64,000 bases of DNA from Pseudopedobacter saltans DSM 12145 (GCF_000190735.1 NC_015177.1:4030001-4094000); one strand, 5' to 3'. Numbered from the stretch's first letter, positions 17,239 through 27,304 are shown. The notes: generated by a model not told the origin, from the sequence alone. Made by a program: numbers and translations.

Positions 17239-18546
17239 ATGAAACTATACAGTACCAAAAACCATAACTTATCAGTAGATTTTGAAACAGCGGTTTTCAA
17301 TAGCTTGCCAGCGGATAAAGGTTTATATATGCCTACTTTTTTACCTCAGTTAGATGCAGAAATTATAGCTAATTGGGATAAGAAATCATTGCAGGAAATT
17401 GCGTTTGATTTAGCTTACGAATTATTAAAAGATGATATTTCTGCTGAAGATCTGAAAGCAATAATAGATGAAGCTGCAAATTTCGAAGCTCCATTAGTTC
17501 CTTTGGATAAAGATGTTTTTGTGCTGGAATTGTTCCATGGCCCGTCTTTAGCTTTTAAAGATTTTGGAGCAAGATTTATGAGCCGGATTATGGCTCATTT
17601 CCTGAAACAGGAACAAAAGGAAATTCGTATTCTGGTTGCTACTTCCGGAGATACAGGAGGTGCTGTTGCTTTGGGCTTCCTGAATGTTCCGGGAATTAAA
17701 GTGACTATCCTTTATCCTAAGGGGAAAGTAAGTTTGATCCAGGAGTTGCAGTTAACTACCAACGGAAATAATATTGAAGCACTGGAAGTAGATGGAACTT
17801 TTGATGATTGTCAGGCTCTGGTTAAACAAGCCTTTCTTGATAGAGAACTGAACGAAAAATACAATCTGACTTCTGCAAACTCGATTAATATCAGCAGATT
17901 AATTCCGCAGATGTTTTATTACGCAAACAGCTATGCTCGTTTAAAAAATGAGTTTAAAGACGTAACCTTTGTTACGCCTAGCGGAAACTTTGGTAACATT
18001 GCTGCCGGAATGATTGCTCATAAAATGGGAATGCCTGTAAAGCGTTTTATCGCAGCTACAAACAGCAACGATATCGTTCCTCAGTATTTAGTAACAGGCG
18101 TTTATACTGCCCGCCCGAGTGTTCAGACATTAGCAAATGCAATGGACGTAGGCGATCCGAGTAACTTTGTACGTATCCTTGATTTGTATGGAAACGATAA
18201 AGTTGAACTGGAAAAAGAGTTTTCATCTATAGCTTTTGATGATTTGCAAATAAAGCAGGCTATCGTTAAAGTATATCAGGAAAAGGGTTACATCATGTGT
18301 CCTCATACAGCCACTGCTTATTTAGCTATAGAGGCTGATAAAGCTGCCGGCAATCAAACTGAGGGTAATGCGTACGTGATGCTGTCTACAGCGCATCCTT
18401 GTAAATTTCCTGATGTTTTTGAGGAATTGAATATCCAGTACGAAATACCTTCTTCTGTAGATGAATTATACCATAAAGAACGTCAGCAGAAACCAATGAC
18501 TAAGAGATTCGAAGATTTTAAAGCTTATTTGTTGGGAGAGGTTTGA
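17239..18546 (+). CDS. thrC: Threonine synthase
   Basis: 435 residues from the ATG at 17239 (MKLYSTKNHNLSVDFETAV), the typical family start; a longer frame from 17176 reads through the repetitive spacer and is not credible. The PLP-lysine segment FHGPSLAFKDFGARF is present, with the substrate loop ATSGDTGGAVALGF and the glycine-rich VTPSGNFGNIAAG. The enzyme converts O-phosphohomoserine to threonine, completing the pathway encoded by thrA and thrB upstream. It ends 45 bases before a strong terminator. Confidence 0.97.
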   Translation: MKLYSTKNHNLSVDFETAVFNSLPADKGLYMPTFLPQLDAEIIANWDKKSLQEIAFDLAYELLKDDISAEDLKAIIDEAANFEAPLVPLDKDVFVLELFHGPSLAFKDFGARFMSRIMAHFLKQEQKEIRILVATSGDTGGAVALGFLNVPGIKVTILYPKGKVSLIQELQLTTNGNNIEALEVDGTFDDCQALVKQAFLDRELNEKYNLTSANSINISRLIPQMFYYANSYARLKNEFKDVTFVTPSGNFGNIAAGMIAHKMGMPVKRFIAATNSNDIVPQYLVTGVYTARPSVQTLANAMDVGDPSNFVRILDLYGNDKVELEKEFSSIAFDDLQIKQAIVKVYQEKGYIMCPHTATAYLAIEADKAAGNQTEGNAYVMLSTAHPCKFPDVFEELNIQYEIPSSVDELYHKERQQKPMTKRFEDFKAYLLGEV

Positions 18547-18589
18547 GTTGTAGGTGTTAAGTTGTAAGTATTAAGTTTTAGGTTACAGC

Positions 18590-18628
18590 AAAAATCCCTT
18601 AAAGTATGAATTGCTTTAAGGGATTTTT
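18590..18628. terminator. Bidirectional terminator after thrC
   Basis: A perfect 15-base inverted repeat, aaaaatcccttaaag (18590-18604) and ctttaagggattttt (18614-18628), with a 9-base loop. A-run and T-run flank it, so it can end transcription from both thrC (+) and the convergent GH28-GH2 gene (-). Confidence 0.9.
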
Positions 18629-18702
18629 ACTTTTAGTGATAGCTATTTAGGTTTTAATAACCAGAAGAAAACACCTGTATAGATATCAGTCTAAAACTTA
18701 AA

Positions 18703-21700
18703 CTATTTTATAACTTTTTTATCTCTTATCGTGCCATCATCGTTGACAGAAAGTTTACAACGTATAGCGCTTTCATTTAGTCTAACATCATAGCTGGTAT
18801 AGCCTTTTTCTTTCTTCACCATTATTCTGGATTCATCTACAGGTACCGCGCCGATTAATTCGGCAATTACTGTTTTTACCATTTCCGGAAGGTCCACATA
18901 GTTTACCGCTCTGGCTTCTTCTTTAGCAAGCACTTCGCCTTTTTGATTAATCTTAGTTGTAGTCACCAGAAACTCATTTATATTTTTATATGAGGTTGAT
19001 TGCATGATATACACATCGTTTTCGACTGATAATCGATCCAATAATCCGCCAGCAGCTGTTTTTATTATTGTTTCTGCTACGCTAGCTGGTGGGTCGATTC
19101 CAATAAAATTTCGGATGCATGATTCTCCGTTTTCTATAGGCGTACGTTTACCTCCAAAAGCCATATAGCCATCCATCTTTTTGTCAATTTTTGAGCCGAC
19201 CATTATTCTACGCTGAGGGCCAAGTGTAATGGTTCCATCTTCAAACACTATTTCCGGCTCTAGCAGATAAGCACCTTGCTTTGCAGGAGCTTTAAAATTC
19301 ATCTTTATCGTTTCAGATGCATACTTAGGTATGCTTAATTTTGTTTGTTGATTGCTGATTTCTTTGCCATCCAACGATTTAATTTTCAGGTTGATCTGTA
19401 CATCGATATCTTTCCCGTAATCGTTCCATGCCACGACATCTTTTATATAGTTCGTACCTGGCTTGTAAATTGTTTTTTGAGCATACCATTCCCTGCATTG
19501 CAGCATGTCGACCGAAACGCCAATAGGTTCATTTAACCTGATCAGAGACAGGTTCATATTAGGTTGTGCTACCAGAGAATCGGCTATATTACCCAATAGA
19601 AAGTTTTGTCCGTTGATCCAGCCACTTAAAAGGGCAAATGGCGCCCATGCCTGCAGACGGTTCTTACGGTGGTAAGTTCCTATATCGGCATGCAAATCTG
19701 CGAGTAACTGCCCTATGATATGTTTGTCGAAATAAAACACGCCCCAACCACTAGCTGTTCTGCTTGTTTTATAATTCTCCCGTGGCTCCAAGAGTCCAAA
19801 TTCATTCGTCCACAAACGACATGATTCCAGTATGGTTGACGGCCGGTCGGTCGCTTGTTCAAAATAAGGCGCCGGAACTACCTGTTCTGAATAATCATAT
19901 ATATGCTTAGCATAAAAATCATCTTCTGACCAAAGACGGGTAGGATCATATTTTCGAAGTTCGGATTTAAGTTTTTCAAGTCTTACATGACCCTCATTTT
20001 CCTGATCCCAGGCTACTATAGACGGATGGTTGACATTTTGCTTTATCCAGCGTTTAAACTCTGTTTCAACGTCTTCAAGATCTTTTCCTACAGGCTCATC
20101 ATCATGCATATAGCGCCATTCGTCCTGTAACATGATGCCTTCCTGATCGGCGATCTCGTACCACTTACTATAGGCATGCCCTAAGTGAATACGCAGGTAG
20201 TTGAAGTTATATTTTTGAATAGCTGTACGTAAAAAATTTCGAATCCATGCTTCATCAAACATCACATCCTGCCAACGGTTTAATGCTCTTACGAAGGCTA
20301 TGTTTTCAGCCCGGAACATTACCTTTTCTCCATTCAGTAGCACATCTTTACCTTTAACCTCTATGTTTCGATAACCAAACATCGCACTTTTGTCTGAAAG
20401 GATATTTCCCTGTTTGTCTGCGATCGTCACATTCATTCGATAGAGTTTAGGCGTTCCTTCTTTGCCGGCACTCCAATACTGCAGTTTGCCGGAAGGCAGA
20501 TCCAACGATGTAGACTGATTACTATTTTTTTCACTATTGCAGTTTGCAGTTTGCTGGCTAATAATCCGGTCTCCATCAAAGATAGATGCGGTTACAATTA
20601 AATCTGTATTTGCATTGCCGTTATTTGCAATTTCTATAGCACACTGCGTAGATTTATTCTTGATGTCGGGCAGCGTTTTGATATGTTTTATGGTGATCGC
20701 GTTGCTCAGTTCGATGGAAACATCATCCCATATTCCTGGAGCTCTTGTATTACGCCACCATTCCGAACTGTTTTCTTTGGAAGGAGAGGAAGCCGTGTTC
20801 CAGCTTCCTACACGAACGACTAATTCATTGTGTCCGTTGTAATTAATAGCTTTACTGATATCAAATTCGGCATGCGAATAGGTACAATGGTTATCGAATC
20901 CTATTTCTTTGCCGTTTAGAAATACGAGGGCATTATACTTCGCTCGGATTTTAAGCAATGCGGATGGATAGCTCTCCTCATTCACATCAAATCCAAAACG
21001 ATACCATACGTAGTTGTAACCCACATTATCTGTCACATCGTTGCCATGTAAGCCATCGGCAACCAAAGGTTTGGACATAGTTAATATTCCCGGAACCGGA
21101 ACTTTGGAGCGGTAAGCATCTGGTTGTTTATCCGTCAATGCTACATCCCATATTCCGTTTAAGGAGATGGTTTTGTTTGTTCGGCTATATTTAACTTCTT
21201 TACCATTTACCGTCACCTGTTGTAACGATACCTCACGGGCATTGTTTATTTCATGACTGACCGGAGTTTTTGTTATTCTTACATTTTTTAAGGCTACATT
21301 AGTAATGGGCATATCTTTAAAGCCATTGACTTCAATCCCACTGCGGGAAGCATATGCACAGTTTATATTTTCTATGGTGAAATTATTAAAGCGTGTAGCA
21401 TAATTCTCTTTACTTTCGGACTTATAATCGGGATCGAACCGGATAGCTGTCCCCACGGAATCCATGTTTACATTGCGTATCCAAGTATTCTCCATATATC
21501 CGCCCCGGTCCAGATTGGACTTAAAGTAAATCGCATTACTGGCTTTTGGGATCTTTATGTTTTCGATAAATACATTACGTACGCCCCCGGAAATTTCACT
21601 GCCAATACATACGCCACTTGCCAGACTTTCGAAAGTAGAATTGCGTACGATTATATTTTCGGTAGGCTGACCAATTCTCCATCCATCCTGATCACGCCCT

Positions 21701-22536
21701 GATTTGATCGCTATTCCATCATCTCCGGTACGGAAGTGACAATTTTCGACTAATGCATTGGTTGTCGATTCTGGATCAAAGCCATCACTGTTCGCATTAA
21801 AGCTATCTATAGAAACATTGCGAACAGTCACATTATTACATCCGATGGGGTGTATAACCCAGAATGTAGCATCGATAATTCTAACGCCTTCAATAAGTAT
21901 ATTTCTACAATTCAAAGGTTCTATAAAAGCAGGGCGAAGCTTGTGCTTCTCGCCAAATAAACGGTTGTATACAGGAGCTCCCTCGCGTCCCATTTTGCGA
22001 ATGAGTGCCTGATCTTTTTTCTGTTCAGGTTTCCAGTTAGCGATATTTTTAGAACCCTGGCCATTCAATATACCTTTACCCGTGATTGCTATGTTCTCGA
22101 CCTGATAGGCATATATCAGCGGAGAGTAATTAAACACTTCGGTTCCTTCCCATCGGGTCAGCACAGCGGGTAGATAGTCTTTTTCATCGTGACTGAATAT
22201 CAATTCAGCACCTTCTGACAGATATAAATTAACATTGCTCTTAAATATAATTGGTCCTTTAATAAAATATTTTCCTGGAGGGACGGTGACTTGTCCTCCA
22301 CCTTCGTCGCTGCATTTAGTAATTGCTGTGTTGATAGCCGGTCGGGAGTCTTTTACTGCTCCTTTCTGCGCCCCAAAGTGAAGAATATTATAATTTCTAT
22401 TGGCAAATGTTGGCGCTTTTATATTTTTTTCAATCTCCTTCACGTAATCCCACCCGGTTTGGGTAAATCCGGCGATGGGAATAGCCAATAGCATAATAAA
22501 AAGGAGAAATAAATTTTTTAGCTTCATCATATTCAT
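18703..22536 (-). CDS. Secreted GH28-GH2 fusion glycoside hydrolase
   Basis: 1277 residues with a signal peptide (about 1-26). Residues about 45-450 are a right-handed beta-helix of the GH28 polygalacturonase type: NANSDGFDPES (249-256), RTGDDGIAIKSG (269-280) and AIYFKSNLDRGG (335-346). The usual GHG histidine is replaced: SLASGVCIGSE at 304-313. Residues about 455-1277 are a GH2 enzyme: sugar-binding domain (WYRFGFDVN), immunoglobulin-like domain, and TIM barrel with NHPSIVAWDQENEG, where Glu848 is the likely acid/base, and TNEFG, where Glu912 is the likely nucleophile. It is the last gene of the minus-strand cluster. The product would attack galacturonide and beta-glycoside bonds in the periplasm or outside. 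Confidence 0.85.
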   Translation of the reverse strand: MNMMKLKNLFLLFIMLLAIPIAGFTQTGWDYVKEIEKNIKAPTFANRNYNILHFGAQKGAVKDSRPAINTAITKCSDEGGGQVTVPPGKYFIKGPIIFKSNVNLYLSEGAELIFSHDEKDYLPAVLTRWEGTEVFNYSPLIYAYQVENIAITGKGILNGQGSKNIANWKPEQKKDQALIRKMGREGAPVYNRLFGEKHKLRPAFIEPLNCRNILIEGVRIIDATFWVIHPIGCNNVTVRNVSIDSFNANSDGFDPESTTNALVENCHFRTGDDGIAIKSGRDQDGWRIGQPTENIIVRNSTFESLASGVCIGSEISGGVRNVFIENIKIPKASNAIYFKSNLDRGGYMENTWIRNVNMDSVGTAIRFDPDYKSESKENYATRFNNFTIENINCAYASRSGIEVNGFKDMPITNVALKNVRITKTPVSHEINNAREVSLQQVTVNGKEVKYSRTNKTISLNGIWDVALTDKQPDAYRSKVPVPGILTMSKPLVADGLHGNDVTDNVGYNYVWYRFGFDVNEESYPSALLKIRAKYNALVFLNGKEIGFDNHCTYSHAEFDISKAINYNGHNELVVRVGSWNTASSPSKENSSEWWRNTRAPGIWDDVSIELSNAITIKHIKTLPDIKNKSTQCAIEIANNGNANTDLIVTASIFDGDRIISQQTANCNSEKNSNQSTSLDLPSGKLQYWSAGKEGTPKLYRMNVTIADKQGNILSDKSAMFGYRNIEVKGKDVLLNGEKVMFRAENIAFVRALNRWQDVMFDEAWIRNFLRTAIQKYNFNYLRIHLGHAYSKWYEIADQEGIMLQDEWRYMHDDEPVGKDLEDVETEFKRWIKQNVNHPSIVAWDQENEGHVRLEKLKSELRKYDPTRLWSEDDFYAKHIYDYSEQVVPAPYFEQATDRPSTILESCRLWTNEFGLLEPRENYKTSRTASGWGVFYFDKHIIGQLLADLHADIGTYHRKNRLQAWAPFALLSGWINGQNFLLGNIADSLVAQPNMNLSLIRLNEPIGVSVDMLQCREWYAQKTIYKPGTNYIKDVVAWNDYGKDIDVQINLKIKSLDGKEISNQQTKLSIPKYASETIKMNFKAPAKQGAYLLEPEIVFEDGTITLGPQRRIMVGSKIDKKMDGYMAFGGKRTPIENGESCIRNFIGIDPPASVAETIIKTAAGGLLDRLSVENDVYIMQSTSYKNINEFLVTTTKINQKGEVLAKEEARAVNYVDLPEMVKTVIAELIGAVPVDESRIMVKKEKGYTSYDVRLNESAIRCKLSVNDDGTIRDKKVIK

Positions 22537-22558
22537 AATGTTTTGTTAGATCGCGTTT

Positions 22559-25558
22559 CTATGGTAATAAATTTTCTTTGAATTCGATTTCAATAATACG
22601 GAGTTCATGGTTTGCTTTGTCTGCGTTTTCAGCCTTAACCAAATCGAGCTCGCCGGCCACAGGCTCGACGAGTTCTACAATAGCGCCAAAAGCGTCTTCA
22701 TCTTTACTTGAGCCTTTAAGCTTGATGGTTATCTCTTTCGTCATCGTTGGTTTTACCGGCAAATGTACGTATCCTAAACTACGGTCAGTTTCTCCACTCC
22801 ATATCAGCTCCTTTCCTGCATAAATTTCTAATGGATAGCTCCGTTGGCGCCAGCCTGTTAGTTTCATGCAAACCTCATCGACTCGAGCCATACGTTGTAA
22901 GTGATAGGTGATCCAGCCTGTCGACAGCTTTCCATCGTTTTTCCATTCACTCAGTTCATTGTCATCAAAACTCTTTATAGCCTGATCTGTATTGGCCCCC
23001 GCGACAGCAGATAGAATGGGCACATCAATTTTCGAATCCTTATAAGATGGTGTTTGTGGTGTCTCTCCACGTGTTAAGCGCCCCTCCAGATGGTTAGCGG
23101 GAATCCATGGCGTTAAACCGCCTTTGGTTTCAAAAGGTAAGGTGTGAAATACAATTTCGGCATCTTCCAATCCTTTCGCTTTAGCCTTTAAAATCACTTT
23201 ACCAGCTGTAGTGGTTGAACGAATTAATATCCGGTTGACTCCACATTCTACGGGCAAGTTTTTGCTCAGAATATAGTTGTCTGGACCTTGGGCAATGCCG
23301 CCACGCCATTCTGCAGGACCTTCCAAAGAAAAGCTTACCAGGTCATTAGCTAATGGACAACGACGTCCCTGTGCATCGACAACTTCTACCTGTGCAAGTA
23401 ATAAATCTGCACCGTCCGCTTTCCAGCCTTTTGGATTCTCTATGGCAGTCAGTTTCAAAGCCACCGGTTTGCCGGTTGTTTCCATCTTATAGCGAGCGAC
23501 TTCTTTCCCTTTGTTATAGCCAATAGCTTCTAAAGTTCCTGCTTGAAAAGCTACATTAGGATAGGTAAAGAGAAACTGCGCATCTTGCTTGGCACCGGAT
23601 AAGGCTTTGCCATTTAAAAAAAGTGAGACACTATCTGTATTTGCAACAACGTATACGGGTTTCACGACATCGCTTTCATAATTCCAATGCCCCACAATAT
23701 AAATACGCGGCTTTTCGATATCTACCCAGCCGTCCCACATTACCTGATGTGCAAAATAGGGATCCTTAAATATGCGCATCGGGTCGGTGACACCGCTACG
23801 ACGGTAATTCTCTTCGCCACGGAAATGGGTGTTGGTATCGGAAAAAATAATTTTCGCACCACCTGAACTTACGCGGGTGCCTGTTCCGGGACGTTCACGA
23901 AAGAACTCGAACCAGCGAAGTACATTTTCTACCGTAAACTCATCCTGATTATGATTATAAGCTTCCGGTCGATTCACTTTTTTTCGTAATGACGCATAAT
24001 AAGCCTCATTTACTACACCTTCCTTGTGATATGGATAAGAGTAATTATCCCAATATTTTCTTAATCCTTCATCACGACAATATTCCATAGCCCACATTGG
24101 GTGGCTGGCGCTTTTATTGATATAAAACATTTCGCCACCATATTCTGCTTCGGGAATATCTAACATTTCGCGGCTTCCAATAGCACGTCCACCATGCAAA
24201 TCATACAAATCACGTATTTGCTTCATCTCTATCATATGCTCGCGACTTATGGATTCATTTCCACATTCGTAGAATAGAATGCTTGGGTTATTGCGGTTAT
24301 AGATGATTGCATCACGCATGAGGAATAGCCGTTGCTCCCAATTTCGACCCTCAACGTCTTTTTCCGCATCGCCTGCAGGCATTGCTTGAATCAAACCCAC
24401 ACGATCGCAAGACTCTACATCCTGTTTCCAGGGCGTTATGTGCATCCAACGAACCAGATTGGCATTCCCTTCGACCATCAAACCGTTACTGTAATCACTT
24501 AACCATGCAGGAACAGACAAACCGATGGCGGGCCATTCGTTACTGGTACGTTGGGCAAATCCTTTCACTTGCAGTACTCGGTCATTTAGCCATATCTTTC
24601 CGTCCCCGAAGCGGGTTTTGCGAAAACCTGTACGCGTTACTACCTCGTCAATTGGTTTTCCATTGACCGTTAATGTAGTTTTTACGGTATATAAATAACC
24701 ATAACCCCAACTCCAAAAGTGCAAACCCTCAGCTTCAGCTTCCGCGGATAATAGTGCTGTTTCATTGGGTTGCATGACTTTGCTTTCTCCATTAAAAGTT
24801 TTTAGTAAAGTGCCGTCACGGTCGATAAGCTCTACCCGATATCCGACAGTCTGTACCTTACCCGTTTCATTTTTAACTTCTGATTCGGCATGTATAGTTG
24901 CTTTTTGTGACTTGATCCGGATATCTTTTGCATAGATATATACACCCGTAGTCTTTAAATTACTATAGAGCGGTAGGGTTTGATAGAGCTTATCGGTGAC
25001 ATGCAGCCATACATTCTTGGTCAGGCCTCCGTAATTGGCATTAAAGCCACGGCTACACCATTGATACATGACGCCTGTAGCACGTTCTTCATACTCCCAG
25101 TTATTGTCTACACGCACAGCAATGACGTTAGAACCTACTTTTACCAAGTCGGTTAGGTCGAAACCAAAAGCCATCGCTCCATTCTCATGTAAACCTACAT
25201 ATTTTCCATTTACGTAAACGTCTACTCCTTGCCGAGCTCCCTCAAACTCTATGAATATCTTTTTACCTTTGGCTGATTGAGGAAGAACAAAATGCTTACG
25301 ATACCACATCACCGTATCTGTCAGATCACGAATATCCACTTTAAACGCCTCGTCTTCATTAAATGCATGCGGTAGCGTTACTTTCTTCCAATCAGCGTCG
25401 GTACTATTGGACTTCTCTGCATGGGGAATATCGCCAACTTTCAATAACCAATCGGAGTTGAAATTGTATTTTTGTCGGTTTTGCGCTTGAAGCGCTGTTG
25501 ATACGACCAGCAAGATAAGTATGAGGAGGCTTGCACTCCTGTTTCTAGGATTATTCAT
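22559..25558 (-). CDS. Secreted glycoside hydrolase family 2 protein with C-terminal discoidin-like domain
   Basis: 999 residues with a signal peptide (about 1-26, ending LQAQ). The GH2 sugar-binding domain (MWYRKHFVLP, VYVNGKYVGLHENG), the immunoglobulin-like domain and the TIM barrel follow in order. NNPSILFYECGNES gives the acid/base candidate Glu435, and HPMWAMEYCRDEG the nucleophile candidate Glu492. DUF4982-like beta-sandwiches follow, and the last 200 residues resemble an F5/8-type module (IKSFDDNELSEWKNDGK). Beta-galactosidase or beta-glucuronidase activity is likely, not decidable. It overlaps the upstream chimeric gene by 8 bases, so they are translationally coupled. Confidence 0.88.
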   Translation of the reverse strand: MNNPRNRSASLLILILLVVSTALQAQNRQKYNFNSDWLLKVGDIPHAEKSNSTDADWKKVTLPHAFNEDEAFKVDIRDLTDTVMWYRKHFVLPQSAKGKKIFIEFEGARQGVDVYVNGKYVGLHENGAMAFGFDLTDLVKVGSNVIAVRVDNNWEYEERATGVMYQWCSRGFNANYGGLTKNVWLHVTDKLYQTLPLYSNLKTTGVYIYAKDIRIKSQKATIHAESEVKNETGKVQTVGYRVELIDRDGTLLKTFNGESKVMQPNETALLSAEAEAEGLHFWSWGYGYLYTVKTTLTVNGKPIDEVVTRTGFRKTRFGDGKIWLNDRVLQVKGFAQRTSNEWPAIGLSVPAWLSDYSNGLMVEGNANLVRWMHITPWKQDVESCDRVGLIQAMPAGDAEKDVEGRNWEQRLFLMRDAIIYNRNNPSILFYECGNESISREHMIEMKQIRDLYDLHGGRAIGSREMLDIPEAEYGGEMFYINKSASHPMWAMEYCRDEGLRKYWDNYSYPYHKEGVVNEAYYASLRKKVNRPEAYNHNQDEFTVENVLRWFEFFRERPGTGTRVSSGGAKIIFSDTNTHFRGEENYRRSGVTDPMRIFKDPYFAHQVMWDGWVDIEKPRIYIVGHWNYESDVVKPVYVVANTDSVSLFLNGKALSGAKQDAQFLFTYPNVAFQAGTLEAIGYNKGKEVARYKMETTGKPVALKLTAIENPKGWKADGADLLLAQVEVVDAQGRRCPLANDLVSFSLEGPAEWRGGIAQGPDNYILSKNLPVECGVNRILIRSTTTAGKVILKAKAKGLEDAEIVFHTLPFETKGGLTPWIPANHLEGRLTRGETPQTPSYKDSKIDVPILSAVAGANTDQAIKSFDDNELSEWKNDGKLSTGWITYHLQRMARVDEVCMKLTGWRQRSYPLEIYAGKELIWSGETDRSLGYVHLPVKPTMTKEITIKLKGSSKDEDAFGAIVELVEPVAGELDLVKAENADKANHELRIIEIEFKENLLP

Positions 25559-27209
25559 TGCTTTTCAATACTATATCAAATTCACCAACATAAGAATGGT
25601 CTGTACGCAGTTCCGGAAAACTATTATCTGCAGGACGTTGTTTTTCCGGACGAGCATACACGTCTGTCAATACAGAAATTTTATTAGAAGTCGCTTCTTT
25701 TAACTCGATATAACCATTATTAAATATTTGAATGCGAGCTGGACCTTCCGAAGATTCAATCCAACGTGTACGTTTTACTCCAGCCGTACCATCCCATTTC
25801 CATGTTCCGAAGATTGGCGCGGCCTGTTTATTAGGGTATGCATCATAAGGACCTAATCCTAACCACTTCAGATCGTTAATACCTGTCATTTTTATATCCA
25901 TCCCTACAAGCGGTAGTCTATTTATTTGGACTTGGGGTCGTAATTCATAATGAATATTTAATAGGCCATTACCCTTGATTGTATATTTATACTGTACAGT
26001 AAAGCGATTGTTTTGGTCTATCATGTATTCAACCTGTGCATGAATAACTTTGTCATCAGCCTTATTTTCCACATTCCATGCGGTCACTTTTTGTTGGTAC
26101 TGATTAAGATTCACTGCTTTTTTTAGCTCTGCCGCTCCAAATGCATAACGTTCATTGGGATCGAGATCGTGCCAAATAGTAGGAGAGATTCCTTCAATTA
26201 TTTTCGAGTCATCCAGCTGGGCGGCTATGAGTTGACCTAAGTTCGGATCAAATACATATTTTGTATGACCAACCGTTATAGTTAAAAGTTTACTGTTATC
26301 TACGATTGGCTTTACGCTATATGTTTCTATAGCTTCTTGCTGCTCTGGAGCACATAGTTCGACTGCACATCGTGTAATTTCAGATCCGTCTTTGCGGAGG
26401 AAAATAAACCATGAATAATAGGTTTTTCCTGGTTTTACTGTTTTTATTTTAGTAAGAGGAAGATGCATAGTGCTTGTCGCATGAGGCGCGCCATGTAGTG
26501 AAGAAAATCCTTTGTCTAAAAGTAACTCATCTTCATATATTTGCCATTGCACACGTACGTCCGAAAGATCAGTATAGTCAAAGTCGTTGCGTACAGGGAT
26601 CGGTATAGAATCCTGACCTACTATAAAACTAAGTTTTTCTACAGCTACAAACACGGGAGCATATACCGCTTTTATTTCCCAATAGTCACGGGTTGGATTT
26701 CTATAGGAGTTAACAATACCATCCCATCCATTATCCACCATACGCAGATATTTATCGTCTATATTGAACATCGGGTCTTTCTGCTTGAATACTTCCGGAA
26801 ATGACGTAAACATGCGTTTAGCAATATCACGGTGTTGCTGTTTGCCTACTAAAGATAAGTCTCCGGCACGAAGATTGGCCTCTTTCATAACTTCCTTTAA
26901 TCGTTTATAGGTGTCCTCGCCTATTGTTGTTAAAGCAGACTGTTCATGCGCTTTCGCAAATACGTTGACTATCCGAGTATAATGGACATCCTTGGTGAGA
27001 TAGCGAGACCCATGTCGACTGTAGTGACTGATATAAAACGGACTGTATCCCTTTGGAGCCTGAGTTTGCGGAATAAATTCTGTCGTATAAGCATAATAAC
27101 TGCCTCCCGCCTTATCTATATTTCTGTTAATTTCTTCACGAGCGGTCTGACTCCATAGGGAGCAAAAACTAAATAGGAACAGCGAAACAAAAAGGCCTAT
27201 TTTCTTCAT
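25551..27209 (-). CDS. Chimeric protein: truncated histidine phosphatase joined to the C-terminal part of a LacZ-like GH2
   Basis: 552 residues with a signal peptide (about 1-21). Residues about 45-142 match the N-terminal part of MINPP-type histidine phosphatases: SHYSRHGSRYL (catalytic His66), SALTTIGEDTYKRL, RAGDLSLVGKQQHRDIAKRMF. The C-terminal part of that fold, including the second catalytic motif, is absent. From about residue 160 the sequence is the post-barrel part of a LacZ-like GH2: NPTRDYWEIKAVYAPV, then a beta-sandwich, then the small-chain domain (VGHTKYVFDPNLGQL, LKWLGLGPYDAYPN). The GH2 sugar-binding and catalytic barrel domains are missing. Both activities are probably lost. 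The frame is intact and coupled to the downstream GH2 gene. Confidence 0.8.
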   Translation of the reverse strand: MKKIGLFVSLFLFSFCSLWSQTAREEINRNIDKAGGSYYAYTTEFIPQTQAPKGYSPFYISHYSRHGSRYLTKDVHYTRIVNVFAKAHEQSALTTIGEDTYKRLKEVMKEANLRAGDLSLVGKQQHRDIAKRMFTSFPEVFKQKDPMFNIDDKYLRMVDNGWDGIVNSYRNPTRDYWEIKAVYAPVFVAVEKLSFIVGQDSIPIPVRNDFDYTDLSDVRVQWQIYEDELLLDKGFSSLHGAPHATSTMHLPLTKIKTVKPGKTYYSWFIFLRKDGSEITRCAVELCAPEQQEAIETYSVKPIVDNSKLLTITVGHTKYVFDPNLGQLIAAQLDDSKIIEGISPTIWHDLDPNERYAFGAAELKKAVNLNQYQQKVTAWNVENKADDKVIHAQVEYMIDQNNRFTVQYKYTIKGNGLLNIHYELRPQVQINRLPLVGMDIKMTGINDLKWLGLGPYDAYPNKQAAPIFGTWKWDGTAGVKRTRWIESSEGPARIQIFNNGYIELKEATSNKISVLTDVYARPEKQRPADNSFPELRTDHSYVGEFDIVLKSNE

Positions 27210-27244
27210 GGTATTATGATTTACAATTAGTAATTCTAAAATAA

Positions 27245-27287
27245 GAGTCTGCAGGTTTCCGAGGGTTGTGGAAACGCTGCAGCTCTC
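27245..27287 (-). terminator. Large imperfect stem-loop between GH88 and chimera genes
   Basis: gagtctgcaggtttcc (27245-27260) pairs with ggaaacgctgcagctctc (27270-27287) across a 9-base loop with small bulges: GTTTCC/GGAAAC, CTGCAG/CTGCAG and GAG/CTC. On the minus strand it is followed by cttattttag, which is moderately T-rich. It may be a leaky terminator or an RNA-processing or stability element dividing the minus-strand cluster. Confidence 0.55.
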
Positions 27288-27304
27288 TTCTTCTTATGCC
27301 GGTA

